A stretch of DNA of 64,000 nucleotides from Gongronella butleri. Its lineage: Eukaryota; Mucoromycota; Mucoromycetes; Mucorales; Cunninghamellaceae. The notes under the pieces were generated by a model. The model searched no databases. It had not been told where the DNA came from and was given only the letters and a program-made list of their open reading frames with translations. The stretch lies in NCBI GenBank assembly GCA_025201375.1, contig JAIWZP010000030.1, positions 186,001 through 250,000 on the forward strand, written 5' to 3'. Below, in pieces: positions 1 to 11,124 of this stretch; the first letter of the stretch is position 1; each line of letters starts with the position of its first letter. A program made the translations under genes and the position numbers.

Positions 1-319
1 CAAGGAATTTGAAATTTGGACTGTGAATAAACAGAATACCGTGACGGGGGTGGTGGTTTTGTACCTGGACTTTTTGGGCTGGTGATTGTCGTGGTGGATT
101 GCAATTGAGACCAACGGATCAAGAAACAAGAAAAACATCCACATTCTTCCACTTCTGGGCAGATCCACGCTAGTACACACCATCCACCTAAGCAATTCCT
201 TTCAAGACCCATCGGCAAAGGCTCACAAAAAAAAAAGTGCAAATCTAAATTGAAGCGTTTGACATTTTTCTTTTTCTTTTTCTTTTATTGCATTTTTTAT
301 TTTATTTTTATTTTTTAAC
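1..319. other. 5' flank of the oxidase gene, no gene seen
   Basis: No open frame with family features. The last 80 bp are a T-rich tract (TTTTTCTTTTTC) ending at the ATG, typical of the leaders in this genome. Confidence 0.6.
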
Positions 320-2571
320 ATGCACGCAAAGCTTGTTCCTCTTACTTTTGCATCGACGGTGCTGCTGTGTATGATGGCGCAGGCGCCTGGCGTGGATGCG
401 GCGCTGCGGAAGTTTGATTTGGCGGTGACACAGGGCGATCTGGACCCTGACTGCTGGGGAACGGCGTACAAAGCATTGAGCATCAATGGACAATTCCCTG
501 GGCCTGCACTGACGGTAACCATGGGGGACGACGTGGAGGTGAATGTGCGCAACAAGGCAGATGTGGCGACAAGCATCCATTTCCACGGGATTCGGCAGCA
601 AGGCAGTCCTGGATCGGACGGTGTGCCTGGCATCACGCAAAGTATGATCTCGCCTGGCGAACAATTCACGTACAAATTCCGTGTGCAGCAGAGTGGCACG
701 TATTTTTATCACGCACACTCGGGAAATCAAGATGACACGGTGCAAGGCGCGTTTATTGTCCAAGAGCCTCATGGCGGGATGCCGTACGAGTATGACGCGG
801 AGATGACGGTGCACCTGAGCGAGTGGTGGCACCAGGCACCCGCGGAACGCGAGGCGTATTATATGGGTCCCAATTTCCGGTTTGATCCTAGCTCAGATAG
901 CATTTTGTTGAATGGCCACACCGTCCACAACGCGTCTTTGCCCGCATCCACCGCCCCATCGTGCCGCGGCTACGCGTCGCTCGATGTCCAGCCCAATCAC
1001 ACGTACCGATTACGCGTCATTGGTGGAAACACTTTCCGCACCCTCGGTTTCGGCATCAAAAACCACAACATGACCATTGTTGAGGTCGACGGCGAGCTCA
1101 TCAAGCAGCACATCACCGACCATCTTGAAGTCACCCCTGGTCAGCGCTTCTCGGTCCTCTTGCGCACCGGCGATTATCCCCCAGACTCGCTTTTCCCCAT
1201 GGCCACGCAATATCGCTACCGCCACGCCGCCGAGGGTCTCACCGAAAATGGCTTTGGCTATCTGCGGTACAAGGACCAGAAAAATGGAGCCGAATTGGTC
1301 ACACAAGGCACCGTCCGTCGTCAGGGTATGCGTCAAAAGAAAAAAAAAAAAGAGGGAAAAAAAAGAGGAAAAAGAAAAAAATAGGAAAAATGACGGGTGA
1401 TTTGATCTCTCTTTTATTTTTTTTGGCTCCTATTTCGTAGATATCCCGACCAGCGGGCCAATGCGCATGATGCGGCACCGCCTTGAGCCGCGCGTTGGAT
1501 CAAAAGCTGACCCCCCATCGCGCGGTGACGGCGGCAAAGATGGCCAATGGCAGGGCCAAGGCGGCGAAGGCCAAGGTGGCAAGGATGGCAAGGGGCAGGG
1601 TGGAAAAGACGGCAAGGAGGGCGGTGGCAAAGGCAATCGGGGAGGCAAAGAAGGTGGTGAAGGCGGCAGAGGCGGTGGTGGTGACAATAAGCCCAAGGTG
1701 GAACACGTTGGCTTCCCTGATATTCCGGCACCCGCGGCGCGCGACTGGATTTGGAAGGAATTGAAGCCATTGGCGCAGCGCGACCCGATGCTGGACAAGA
1801 AGCCGTCGCGCACCCTTGTGATTCGATCGTGGGCAAAGGAGCAGCATGACAATTCGACGCGATACACGATGAATGACCGACTGACACCCGTGATGGCGCG
1901 TATGGAGACGGGCAAGCCAATGGTGAAAATGGCCGCCGACGACCCAATGCCCATTCTACAGGAATTGCAGAGATTGCACCGCCGCAATCAACCGCCTAAA
2001 TTCAAGATCGAGGAAGATGGCTATGAGGGCCAATTCGGCACGTACCCGCTGTCTCACAACGAGGTAGTTGACATTGTGTTCCAAAACGCAAAGCACGGTC
2101 GCAATTGCCTTCTTCACCCGTGGCACACCCATGGACACTCGCATTACGTCATTGCCACCGGCGACGGCGAGTACGACCCCGTCAAGGACAAGGACACCGT
2201 CACCTACGCCAATCCCATCTTCAAGGACGTGTCCACTGCCTACGCGTCGGACGTCGATGAGAAGACACAGGGCTGTGGGTGGACAAAAATCAGAATGCGT
2301 GCTGTAAGATTATTTCCCTTTGTTTAAAATTATATTCATGCTGACACCCTTCTCTCCTCCCCCCTCCATTCTTGTGTACAGGACAACCCGGGTGTTTGTA
2401 AGTCAGAGAAAAAAAGAAAAAATCGTGAAATACGAGAAATGTTGATGATTTTATATATTTTATTTTAAAATAGGGGCTGTGCATTGCCACATTACGTCTC
2501 ACATGCTGCAAGGCAAGCTGATTGTGCTCCAAGAAGCACCTGAGCGCATAGAAAAGTCTCTTCTCTACTAA
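320..2571 (+). CDS. Secreted multicopper oxidase (laccase / ascorbate-oxidase type)
   Basis: Predicted 660-residue secreted copper oxidase that couples substrate oxidation to reduction of O2 to water. Four exons: 320-1325, 1441-2303, 2382-2397 and 2474-2571. The signal peptide is about residues 1-27. All copper motifs are present: SIHFHG and YFYHAHSG in domain 1, HPWHTHGH in domain 3, and HCHITSHM at the C-terminus, where the Met would be the axial ligand of the type-1 site. The third exon is only 16 nt; joining it restores DNPGVWAVHCHI, the expected context of the last copper motif. Odd feature: a Gly/Lys/Gln-rich low-complexity stretch (about 1530-1680) is inserted before domain 3. The substrate cannot be read from sequence, so laccase, ascorbate oxidase and ferroxidase all remain possible. 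Family assignment is secure; the microexon is inferred from frame and motif. Confidence 0.95.
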
Positions 2572-2778
2572 AAAAAATAAATCTAAACGTCCAAATTCAT
2601 GCAATTCATGCAATTTCAGGGCAGAAAAAAAGTAAATGGGTCCCCGCTCGAGGCTTGTTTTGACAACGTCAGAGTTGCCATTTTGGCAAGATCATCGCCC
2701 ATTGTCTTTTATCTTCCTCCTTTTCCCCTTTTTCTGCCTTTTTTTTCGCTTTTTTGTGCCCCACTCCCTTTGTTTGTT

Positions 2779-4079
2779 ATGCAGATACACAAGCTCGCAA
2801 CCAAGGAGCTGTCGTTCACTCCGTACCACGTGCAGTGGGTGCCCTCGTCGACGCGGGTTTGCGTTGTCGGTGCGACGGATCGCCAAACAAGCAAACTTGC
2901 AGTGTACTCGTTGAACGACAAGCAGGTTGTGCTGTCAACCGAGGTAAACAGGGACACGCACGACAAAGGCGAGGCGCAGACAGCCCTACACACTGTTTTT
3001 ACACGAGATCCAGGCACTGAACTTGCGTTTTTTTTGCCTGTTTAGACCGAAACGCCGAGCCCTATCCGCTGCGCTACGTTTGGCGCGGCTGACACGCACA
3101 CCAGGCACCTTGCCACGGGCGATTTTGCTGGCAATGTGCAGCTTTGGTACGATGAAATTGCAAAAAATAGGAGATGCAATGGGTCTTTTGACGCAACTTC
3201 TATTTTTTAGGGACACGCAGCGTTTAGATGAATGCGTGGACAGCGTCAGGGCGCACGACACCATCATCCACTGCATGGACGGTGCGGCAGGAAATGGGCC
3301 GAGCGAAATTGTGACGGGCAGCCGCGACACGACGGTTAAAGTATGGGACACGAGGCAGTTGTCGTCCGCTGTCTTTTCCGTTGCCAGCAATGACGAGCAT
3401 GTCAAGAGCGAGGTGTGGGCCGTCGCTTTTGGTAAAGCAGGATCCCAATTGAAAATGGTTTGACCGCATTCTCACCAATTGGTCTCCCATCACCGCATAG
3501 GAACACACACTACACACCGAATCATTGCCATTGGCTATGACAATGGCTACGTCCGCCTGTTTGATCTCGATGCCGGCGCGTATCTTTGGGAAACCAAGCT
3601 TCCTGATGGCGTAAGACACACTAGAAAGAAGATACGCGTCGCGACGCGTTCAAATAACACGATTTTGTGTATTTTTCAGGTTTGTTCGCTTGCCTTTGAC
3701 AAGACAACGACGCTGACGGCATCAACGTTGGCGGGCGCCTACGTGATCCAATTGAACAATGGAAAATACGTGGAATTGGGAGTAAGACAAGGGTCACGGG
3801 TGGTAAACGGGGTGTTTGACGCGTCTTTTTTAACAGGTGCCCTCGGATACCACGCACTGGTCTGTACGCCGCGTGCCCGAGTTTGACCAGTACGTGTCTG
3901 TGACGTCTGGTGACGGCAACATGTCGGTATGGGATCACCAGCATCCCAAAAAAGCGGCAGCAAAGGTCAATTTTACACATCATCCTATTATTTCGCAAGA
4001 TTGGCACACCAACAAAAAGGGCTTGTTTGCCGTCACCGCGTTTGACCAGACGCTTAGGATAGGCATGCTCATGCAATAA
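2779..4079 (+). CDS. DNAAF10: WD40 protein WDR92/Monad (DNAAF10), R2TP-linked dynein assembly factor
   Basis: A 313-residue WD40 propeller from six exons: 2779-2943, 3046-3146, 3211-3431, 3501-3610, 3680-3781 and 3837-4079. Diagnostic stretches match WDR92: ATGDFAGNVQLW, EIVTGSRDTTVKVWDTRQ, AIGYDNGYVRLFDL, GVCSLAFDK, and the C-terminal KGLFAVTAFDQTLRI. WDR92 is known as a partner of the R2TP/prefoldin-like chaperone and as a preassembly factor for axonemal dyneins. The start is less certain: the ATG at 2779 sits in TTATGCAG, which could also be a splice acceptor, so a short upstream exon cannot be excluded. The TAA stop lies inside an AATAAA at 4076-4081. The next gene (UTP11) converges 116 bp downstream. 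Confidence 0.88.
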
Positions 4080-4195
4080 AAAACGAAGGTTTTTATTGAC
4101 CGTTTTGCATTATTTTTGCGTGTATGGATGAAAACGTTGAAAAAGTGGTATCATATGTCTATGCTGGATGAGATTGGAAAAGGGAAATAGCCATT

Positions 4196-5186
4196 TTATC
4201 GCTTGCGCTGGGCCTTCCACTTGTACACGGGCAGACCATCGTCGTCCACACCCACCTTTTTGCGCGCACCCTTTGTCTGCAGCTCCTGTTGGATATACAG
4301 CTCGCGCTCCGCCTTGCTGAGGCCATCCTCGCGGCGCTTTCTCGAAGCCAATTCGCGCACCTTGAGCTCGCGCTCGCGTTTCATTTCCTAAAGTGAAGAA
4401 AGAAAAAAAAGGTTAGTAATTGTGCTTTTTTCTCTCTTTTTTGCCCAAAGCCGTGCCAAACTCGCACTCAATGCGCACCAAGCATGCATTTTTTTTTTTT
4501 TACCTTGATGTCTTCCTTGGAAAGTTGCTGTGTCGTTTTCTTTGCCATTTCGACGAGCGTATCCATGCGAGGGCGGTTAAAGGTGCGATTTACGAGCTCT
4601 GGTGCGGTGTCGAGGTGCTTGACCGGGTTGAATCGTGCAGAATCCTTTTCGTCGTCGACAAAGACGACGTGTTTGTTGCGCTTGGCCTTTGGGGCGGCGT
4701 CGCCGTGATCGGTAAAGTGCACCGAGTTCTCAAGGCGTTCCATTTTGCGCTTGCTGATGTTGCGCTGCAATTTGATGTAATTCTTGTCCTGCGACTTCAT
4801 CAGCTGCACCATCTCCGCAGGCAGCTCCTCGTTGCGCTCCTGGACGTGCACACCTTTCTGTAAAAAGATAACAAAAAGCGTCAATTTCGTCCAATTTCTC
4901 GCCTTTTCTCTCTTTTCTTTCTTTTTTAATTTTTTCTCTCTCTGCGTCGCCTTTTGCTACTTACGTTGGACTTGCTGTTGATCATCTTAAAGTAAAACTC
5001 GTCCGGGTTGCGGAACAGGGCCTTCTCGCGCAGCGCTTTGATACGCTTTTCCTTGGAGTGATAGTCTTTGGCACGCAACAGATAATCTTTCTTCTTTTCA
5101 AGCAGACCGAGCCGCTCACGGCCGGCAAGCTGCCCGCGCTCCTTGTGATTGCGGCGCTGCACAGAGTTGCGCAAGGAGGACGACAT
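4196..5186 (-). CDS. UTP11: U3 snoRNA-associated protein 11 (SSU processome)
   Basis: UTP11 homologue of 255 residues, close to the usual length of about 250. Exons in transcript order: 5186-4965, 4857-4504 and 4387-4196. The N-terminus has the conserved basic [16 protein letters not shown] stretch followed by NPDEFYFKM. The middle has [14 protein letters not shown] and the nearly invariant [14 protein letters not shown]. The C-terminus is a Lys/Arg-rich helix ending in KRKR. Known role: component of the small-subunit processome for 18S rRNA processing in the nucleolus. The ATG at 5186 was chosen because it gives the family N-terminus ([17 protein letters not shown]); further upstream the frame reads only T-rich 5' UTR. 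It is divergent from the Ecm33-like gene (574 bp apart) and convergent with WDR92. Confidence 0.95.
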
Positions 5187-5760
5187 TATAAAAGTATAAA
5201 AAACAAGTAAAAAGTGGAGAGAAAAAAGCGAAAGAAGGAGCAACAGCTCTCAATTCCGCCCTCGTTTTCTCAGCCACCCGCAGCGCTAGGCAAATTCAAA
5301 CGCCGCAGATGGTTCCAGTTTGTGACACCAAGGACAAGAAAATGTCAGAAAGACGCGCGAGCGTACAAAAATAAGAGACATGTTGTATGAATGGTATCAG
5401 GCTCAGGCATCCTAGTTGCATGATGACGAAAACAAAGTGATCCTCCTATCTTTTGCCGTTTTTTCAATTAATGTTGGCATCGGTATGAGAAATATGGCCT
5501 TTTTTGACAATTGCATCCAGGGGCAGCTGAAAAAAAAAAAAAAAAGCAATGGCGCGCTCCCCAACGTCTCCTTACAGCGACAAAGGGATCATCCAGTTGC
5601 CTGCACTTTTTGTAACAAGCAAAAAAAGGCAACAATTCGTTTTTTTTTATTTTTGACTCTGTGCGTCTCTTTTTCTCTCCTCTTTCTCGTTTTGATCCAC
5701 TTTTTTTTTTTCTCTCTCTCTTTCCCTCTTCCGTTTCACACTTCTCTCAATACCTTTCCA
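5187..5760. other. Divergent promoter between UTP11 and the Ecm33-like gene
   Basis: No gene is seen. A pyrimidine-rich tract (5690-5755) precedes the Ecm33-like ATG, and an A run lies at about 5530-5545. Confidence 0.5.
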
Positions 5761-7127
5761 ATGCAATTAACCCCGAGACACGCATCAACGACGCGCCAAA
5801 TGTTTGTCTTGCTTTTTACAGCCGTGATGGCTGTGCACTGCGGCAAAGACAAGAAAGACGAGCATCAGCAGCAGCAGGCGTCGCCGCAAGACGCGGTATG
5901 CCAGCAATCGATCCTCGAAGTAAAATCGACGGCGGATTTGGCGCAGCTCAACGCGTGCAAGCAATTTACGGGCTCCATTATGATTTCGAGCACGGACATG
6001 CGCGAGTTGCATCTGAACAACCTAAAGGACATTGTGGGTGACCTGATTGTGCACAATGCGTCGGCATTGACATGGATCGACGCGCCAAATTTGCAGTCGG
6101 TCAGCGGGTCATTGCGAATTGAGAATGGGCACGATTTCAATGTTTTGTCAGTGCCCAAGCTGACCGAGGCCCAGTCGCTCGTGCTGAACAACCTGCCCAG
6201 TCTGAAATCGCTCATCTTCCCCGCGGGCATGACGCACAACAATCATTTGTACATCACCGACACGGGTTTGACAAAAGTCGACGGGTTTGCCGAAAATACC
6301 GTCGACGATATTAATATCGCAGGCAACATGAACCTCAATGCGCTAGATCTGAGCCTCCTCGAGTCCGTGCAGCAGGGCATGTACATCTCGAGCAATGGGC
6401 CCGAATTTCAATTGGATGTAAATTGCCAAAAACACGAAAAAAAGCAACCAGGTGAGTACGAGGGGTGCATTGCAGCTCTGACCTATTTTTTTCCATGCTT
6501 TTTTCCTTTCATTGCATCCTGGTGCAGATTTCCAACATCAAGCAAGTCGGTCGCGCGACGTTTGAGACGATCAAATCCCTCAAAATGGGTCGATTGGAGC
6601 GTGTCAAGGGCGATTTGTACTTTGTGGACAATTTTATGAATCAATTGGCGCTGCCCAACGTGACCGAAGTGAGTGGCGCGCTCGTCATTGCCAACAACAC
6701 GGGCCTGCAGCACGTGGCGGCGCCGCAATTGACCAAGATTGATGGCGCGCTTTCCGTGACAAATAATCGCCAATTGGGTACCGTGGACGCGTTTCCAAAG
6801 TTGGAGCAGGTGCTCGGGTCTGTGAACCTTGCCGGTGCATTCGACGACGTGTTCTTGCCCAAGCTCAACGACGTGCGTGGCGGATTTGACATTAAATCCT
6901 CTAGCGACAAGTTTTCCTGCAACAACATCAATGCTCTCAAGCAGCAGGAGGTCATCAAGGGCCACGTGTTCAGCTGCCAACGGGTTGACGAACAGCAAGT
7001 GTTTAGCAACACGCCCGATTCGGCCAGTGTGTCCATTGGGGGCAATTTGCGCCTGACTTCCTATACCAATGGCCTGTTGGCTCTTTTCGCCCTGTTTTGG
7101 CCGTTTCTCTCCATTTCCATCTTTTAA
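5761..7127 (+). CDS. Ecm33/Sps2-like GPI-anchored cell-wall protein
   Basis: Predicted GPI-anchored surface protein of 418 residues. Two exons: 5761-6417 and 6528-7127; the intron uses a GTAAAT donor, chosen because a nearby GTGAGT would break the frame. It starts with a hydrophobic signal (MFVLLFTAVMAVHC) and ends with a hydrophobic tail (LLALFALFWPFLSISIF) preceded by small residues, as in GPI signals. Between them are repeated receptor-L-domain beta-strand units such as LTWIDAPNLQSVSGSLRI, LALPNVTEVSGALVIANN and LPKLNDVRGGFDIKSSS, the hallmark of the Ecm33/Pst1/Sps2 family. These proteins support cell-wall integrity in fungi. A CxxxxxxC-type pair near the end (FSCNNINAL to VFSCQ) matches the usual C-terminal cap. 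The frame is open further upstream, but the ATG at 5761 gives the signal peptide. Confidence 0.85.
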
Positions 7128-7217
7128 TGCTAATATTTTTTGACTTTATTTTGTTTTGATTCTATACACTGATGCCCAATTATGATACATTAAATAAGAA
7201 AAAGCGAAAAAAATGAT

Positions 7218-7905
7218 CTAAATGCGACGATCCAGGATGCTGTGGACTTGCTGGGCGGGGGATTCGAGCGTGCGGAGCAGCTTGCGCGCCGGGGCCTCGA
7301 TGGTGCCCAAGAGCTCAGCGCGCAATTGGTCGATGCCGGGCAACTCGATGATTTTGGTGACATCTGCCTGTGTGAGCAGGGTTTGATCGAGCTTGCCGCC
7401 GAGAAGGAGCATCTTTTTGTTCTTGAGCAGGACATTGGTGACGGATTTGAGCAATTCGGGGTATTCGGCATCGTCGGCATTGGTCGTCAGCACGCACGTG
7501 GGGCCAGACACCAGCGGCTCCAGATTCGCGTACTCGGTCGAGCGCAGCACGGAGCCAAACACGCCGCTACGGATCACCGTCAGTGCCGAAGGGCCTGCCA
7601 CCTGGCTCATCTCTTGCCTCAGCTGCGTGAATTCCTGCACGGACAGATTATTGTGCTGGAAAATAAAAACGGCGCGATTTTCCTTGATCAGCGCATTGTA
7701 CTTTTCGAAAAGGTACGTGCGGCGGGGCGGATGGTTCTTTGTCGCGGCTGTGGCGTCTACACAAATCCAATTGAGAAAAAAAAATGAATGAGAAAATGGG
7801 GTCCAAAGGGGCCTTGCAGCGCACTTGTGGCTTACATTGACGGATACTTTGGCCCGTCAGCGACGAGGCGCTCAGCAAGCAGGAGCCTAAGGTAAAATAG
7901 AACAT
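7218..7905 (-). CDS. MRPL10: Mitochondrial large-subunit ribosomal protein bL10m
   Basis: A 202-residue homologue of mitochondrial ribosomal protein L10 (called Mrpl11 in yeast). Two exons: 7905-7836 and 7756-7218. Joining them gives an N-terminus ending TGQSIRQYATAATKNHPP, a plausible mitochondrial targeting and cleavage region, followed by the family stretch RRTYLFEKYNALIKEN and FQHNNLSVQEF. The rest follows L10: a segment on loss-of-function style stalk binding (ALTVIRSGVFGSVLR), VLTTNADDAEYPELLK and a C-terminal helix (LRTLESPAQQVHSIL). The role is anchoring the L7/L12 stalk of the mitochondrial 60S-type subunit. The stop lies 90 bp from the convergent Ecm33-like stop, and the start is 281 bp from the divergent UVSSA start, so the two probably share one promoter region. 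Confidence 0.92.
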
Positions 7906-8186
7906 GAGTGAGTCAAAGCGTCGCAAAGTCAAAACGAAGAAAGGCACACGTACGAGGCAACATGAGGATAAAAGAGCAAAAAAGCAAGAGAAAGAAAAAA
8001 GAAGAGGTCCACCCTCGATTTTTTCTTGTTTTTGACATCGCCAGTCACAATGGCGGAGTTTTTCATTGGGGGCATTTTTGGGCAATTCCTCTTTTGGCGG
8101 GCATTGGCGACATAAAAGAAGCTGCGGCAGCGGACCTTGTGCTCTTTAGCTCCATTTCTCTCTTTTTCTTCGCTCTCATTGACGCC

Positions 8187-10644
8187 ATGGACATCCAAGC
8201 ACGCGACAGGTTGGTTGCCCATGTCACAGGCATCACCGAGACCGGTGAGTGGGTCCTGGACAAAGAAATACTCAAGGTACATAGTCGTTTTTAGCTCTTT
8301 TTTGTAGCATAAGTGCCCGCTTACCCTTTTTTTTCTGTATTTCTTGCTAAAAGGATATCAAGCGCACCTGCAAACAGGCGCCTCTCTATGTCGAGACGAC
8401 ATACGAGGTCATGTTTGCGCAGCTTAAAAAGAAGCATGCGCAGGTAAAGTACAAAAATTAGCGTTTTCGCGCTTGCATTGCTGTCGGCTTACGCGTTTTT
8501 CCTTTTTTTTTCGTGCACAGATCCGCTACTCCTGCTTGCAGTTATGCGAGGAGCTGTTTCAGCGGTCACATCAGTTCCGTCAGCTTTTAATGGACGATTT
8601 CCCCACGTTTATCGAGCTTTCTGTGGGGATTCGCAATGCATCGCTACCGCCACCCGCTGAGGTGGCTGTCAAACTGAGGAAATACGCGATAGCCCTGATA
8701 AAAAACTGGTATGCGCACTATGGCGAGCACCTGCGGCCGCTCAGCATTGGCTACGACTACCTGGAGCATAATGATTTGCTGCGCAACGACCAATCGCTCC
8801 AATCCATCCATCAGGCTGATCATCTCAGCGCCAACAAACAAGCACGACTCAAGGTCATTGAGGAGCGACGATTGCAACAGATCAAGGATGACATGGAAGG
8901 CCACCTGGACCTCGTCAAAGAGACACTCACAAACATGGAATCTTGCTTTGAGATCCTCGTGCCCAAGAATGACGGCGGCGACGACCTGGATTTCGACGCG
9001 CTTCTCAAAGGAACATGGAACGACGCATCGGCTTCTACCAACCAGGAAGATTACAAGCAGGTAAAAGGTTGAAAAAGAGCAAGAAATGGACAAAAATACG
9101 ACCAACTTTTATCAATTAGGAACTCATTTCGCACGGCCTTGCATCCAATCGGTACGCCATCACCATCAGCGTGCCCGCCAATCCGCTCGCCGAGCAGGTG
9201 CACGAGTCTGCTGACAACAGCATCATCTACGAGCAGCTGCGTGAGGCGTACAAAGTGCTTGAGACAAAGCAAAGCAAGCAAGTCAATGCGTGGATCAATT
9301 CGCTTATCCGCATGGACCACGTCGTACGACGAAAAAGACGAAAAAAGGGGGGGGGGCGATGCGCGCACGGGGGTAACGCCATTGATTTTTTTTTTTCGTA
9401 GGAAAAATCGGAAAAGGACCGATTGATCAAGCAATTGATCGATGTGAAGCACGAAATGGCCGACGCGGTGCGCAAGGTGAAGCTACTTGGGATTGAATTG
9501 CCTCCAGACCGGCGCGCGTCGCGGCAGGGCAACAATGGCGCCGACGACGACGATGACGACGATATGGATGAGCTGTTTGAAGATATTGAGATACCCGATC
9601 ATCTTGCTGACAGCCAAGATATCAACAAGGTTGCCAGCAGCAAACTTCCACCCAGCCAGCGAATCTTTCCACTCGCGTTTGAGCCTCAGATGGTCGACGA
9701 CGTCACGTACACAGGCGCACAAATCGAGCAACCTGCACAGGATACGTCAGAAACGCCAGAAACAAGTAAAAAGAACAAAGGCAAAGGCAGACAGGCTGCA
9801 GACAATGATCGCGAAGGTACAACAATGGCAAAAAAAAAAAAAAAAAAGAAACAAAAAAAATATTTACATTTTTCTCGTTTTTCTCGTTTTTTTTTATTTT
9901 AGAGCTTTTAAAGCGCGCACCAGTCGTGGAGTGGGGCGATGATCTTTTTTATTGGGACAAGACCAATGTGCTCTTTAATCAAAGCGGCCTTGGTAAGGGC
10001 GCGACAGGCGCACAATCACGAAAATGGGCTCATTTGACGCGCAATTGCTTTTAGAATTCTCACATCGGTTCATGGGCACTGGCGAGGGCATGAACGAGAT
10101 GCCTGAGCACTTGTTGGATGATCTGCGCAAGCGCATGGTGTACTACAAGGGCCAGGATCACAGCAATCTCAAGGCGTGCAGGCACCCGCTCAAAAATGGC
10201 GGTCTGTGCCCGCGCCGCGACCTTGTTACCTGCCCATTCCACGGCAAGATCGTGCCGCGCGACGAACTGGGGCAGCCATCCGCCGGCGAGGGGTCGTCGA
10301 CTGGCGCATCGGCGGATGCGTCGTTTTCTGCCGCTGCCGCATCATCGTCATCGTCATCTACAAGACCCCCCGCTGGTGTGACTGATTTGTGGGAAGAAAT
10401 TGAAGGCGAGGTAATGCAGCAGCAAGGCAAGGAACGAATTGATCTGTCGCGGCGCCGCCGCAGGGCCGCGCGCGGCGGAAAGAAGAAATCTGCGCTGATC
10501 GATATCAACAAAAAGCCTGACACTCCGTACACGCGCCTCAAACGTAAGGTCGAAAGCAAAGCGTCACGTCGCATGGTCGACGAGGCAAATGCCTACGAGG
10601 AGGACATCAAAAGCCGCGACCGCAAAGCCAGTCTTTGGCGCTGA
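8187..10644 (+). CDS. UVSSA: UV-stimulated scaffold protein A homologue (UVSSA)
   Basis: A 672-residue protein from seven exons: 8187-8276, 8354-8443, 8521-9060, 9120-9323, 9402-9816, 9903-9992 and 10055-10644. The N-terminal third is helical and VHS-like (KRTCKQAPLYVETTYEVMF, YSCLQLCEELFQRSHQFR). The middle has an acidic run (DDDDDDDMDELFEDIE) around residue 355. The C-terminal DUF2043 region carries the metal-binding pattern CRHPLKNGGLCPRRD then TCPFHGKIVPRDELG, followed by a basic segment and a Ser-rich spacer. Known role: UVSSA acts with CSA/CSB at stalled RNA polymerase II and recruits TFIIH for transcription-coupled repair; the acidic centre is where TFIIH contact would be expected. Both defining ends are present and the length is near the human protein, so the call is firm. 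Confidence 0.92.
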
Positions 10645-11124
10645 AGTACGTTTTTTTTGTCATTTTCGTGCGTGTTGTGTAAAAAAAATAAATGAGCAAC
10701 GCGCGCCATCTTCGCGCTTCAGCGATCAATTTATACCATTTCTCGTCATTTTCAACGTTTCCGTTTGTAACAGACGAGCCACAACTCGTTCAAACCCACT
10801 TGCGTCTTTGGAATTGGGTGATTTTGTAAAATCACCCCCTAGAGCACAGTATTAAGCAATCTCGTTAAAGACGCAGCACTGAGCAACGGTCAAAGGTGCA
10901 TCGGAAAAAGCTTGTCATTTCAGATCTATGATATGCGCGCAGCCACCGCCACTTGCAGGATGCCAGGCGTGTGCACGAGCATGATTCAAAGTTGCAAGCG
11001 TATTTGGCTTGAAGACCAGAGTCCAAATTCAATGGCCGCCGCAGCATCAATTGCCAGCGAGTTTTATTTTTTTTGGTTGCAGCTTTGCCTTTCTTCTCCC
11101 TGTCTCCCTTTTTATCGCACAACA
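10645..11124. other. Intergenic stretch between UVSSA and RSA3
   Basis: No gene or RNA is recognised. An AATAAA-like signal (AAAAAAATAAATG at about 10684) may end UVSSA. Confidence 0.5.

Noticed and set aside
6451..6456. Consensus GTGAGT donor in the Ecm33-like gene
   Set aside because: Using it shifts the second exon out of frame; the weaker GTAAAT at 6418 keeps the L-domain repeat.
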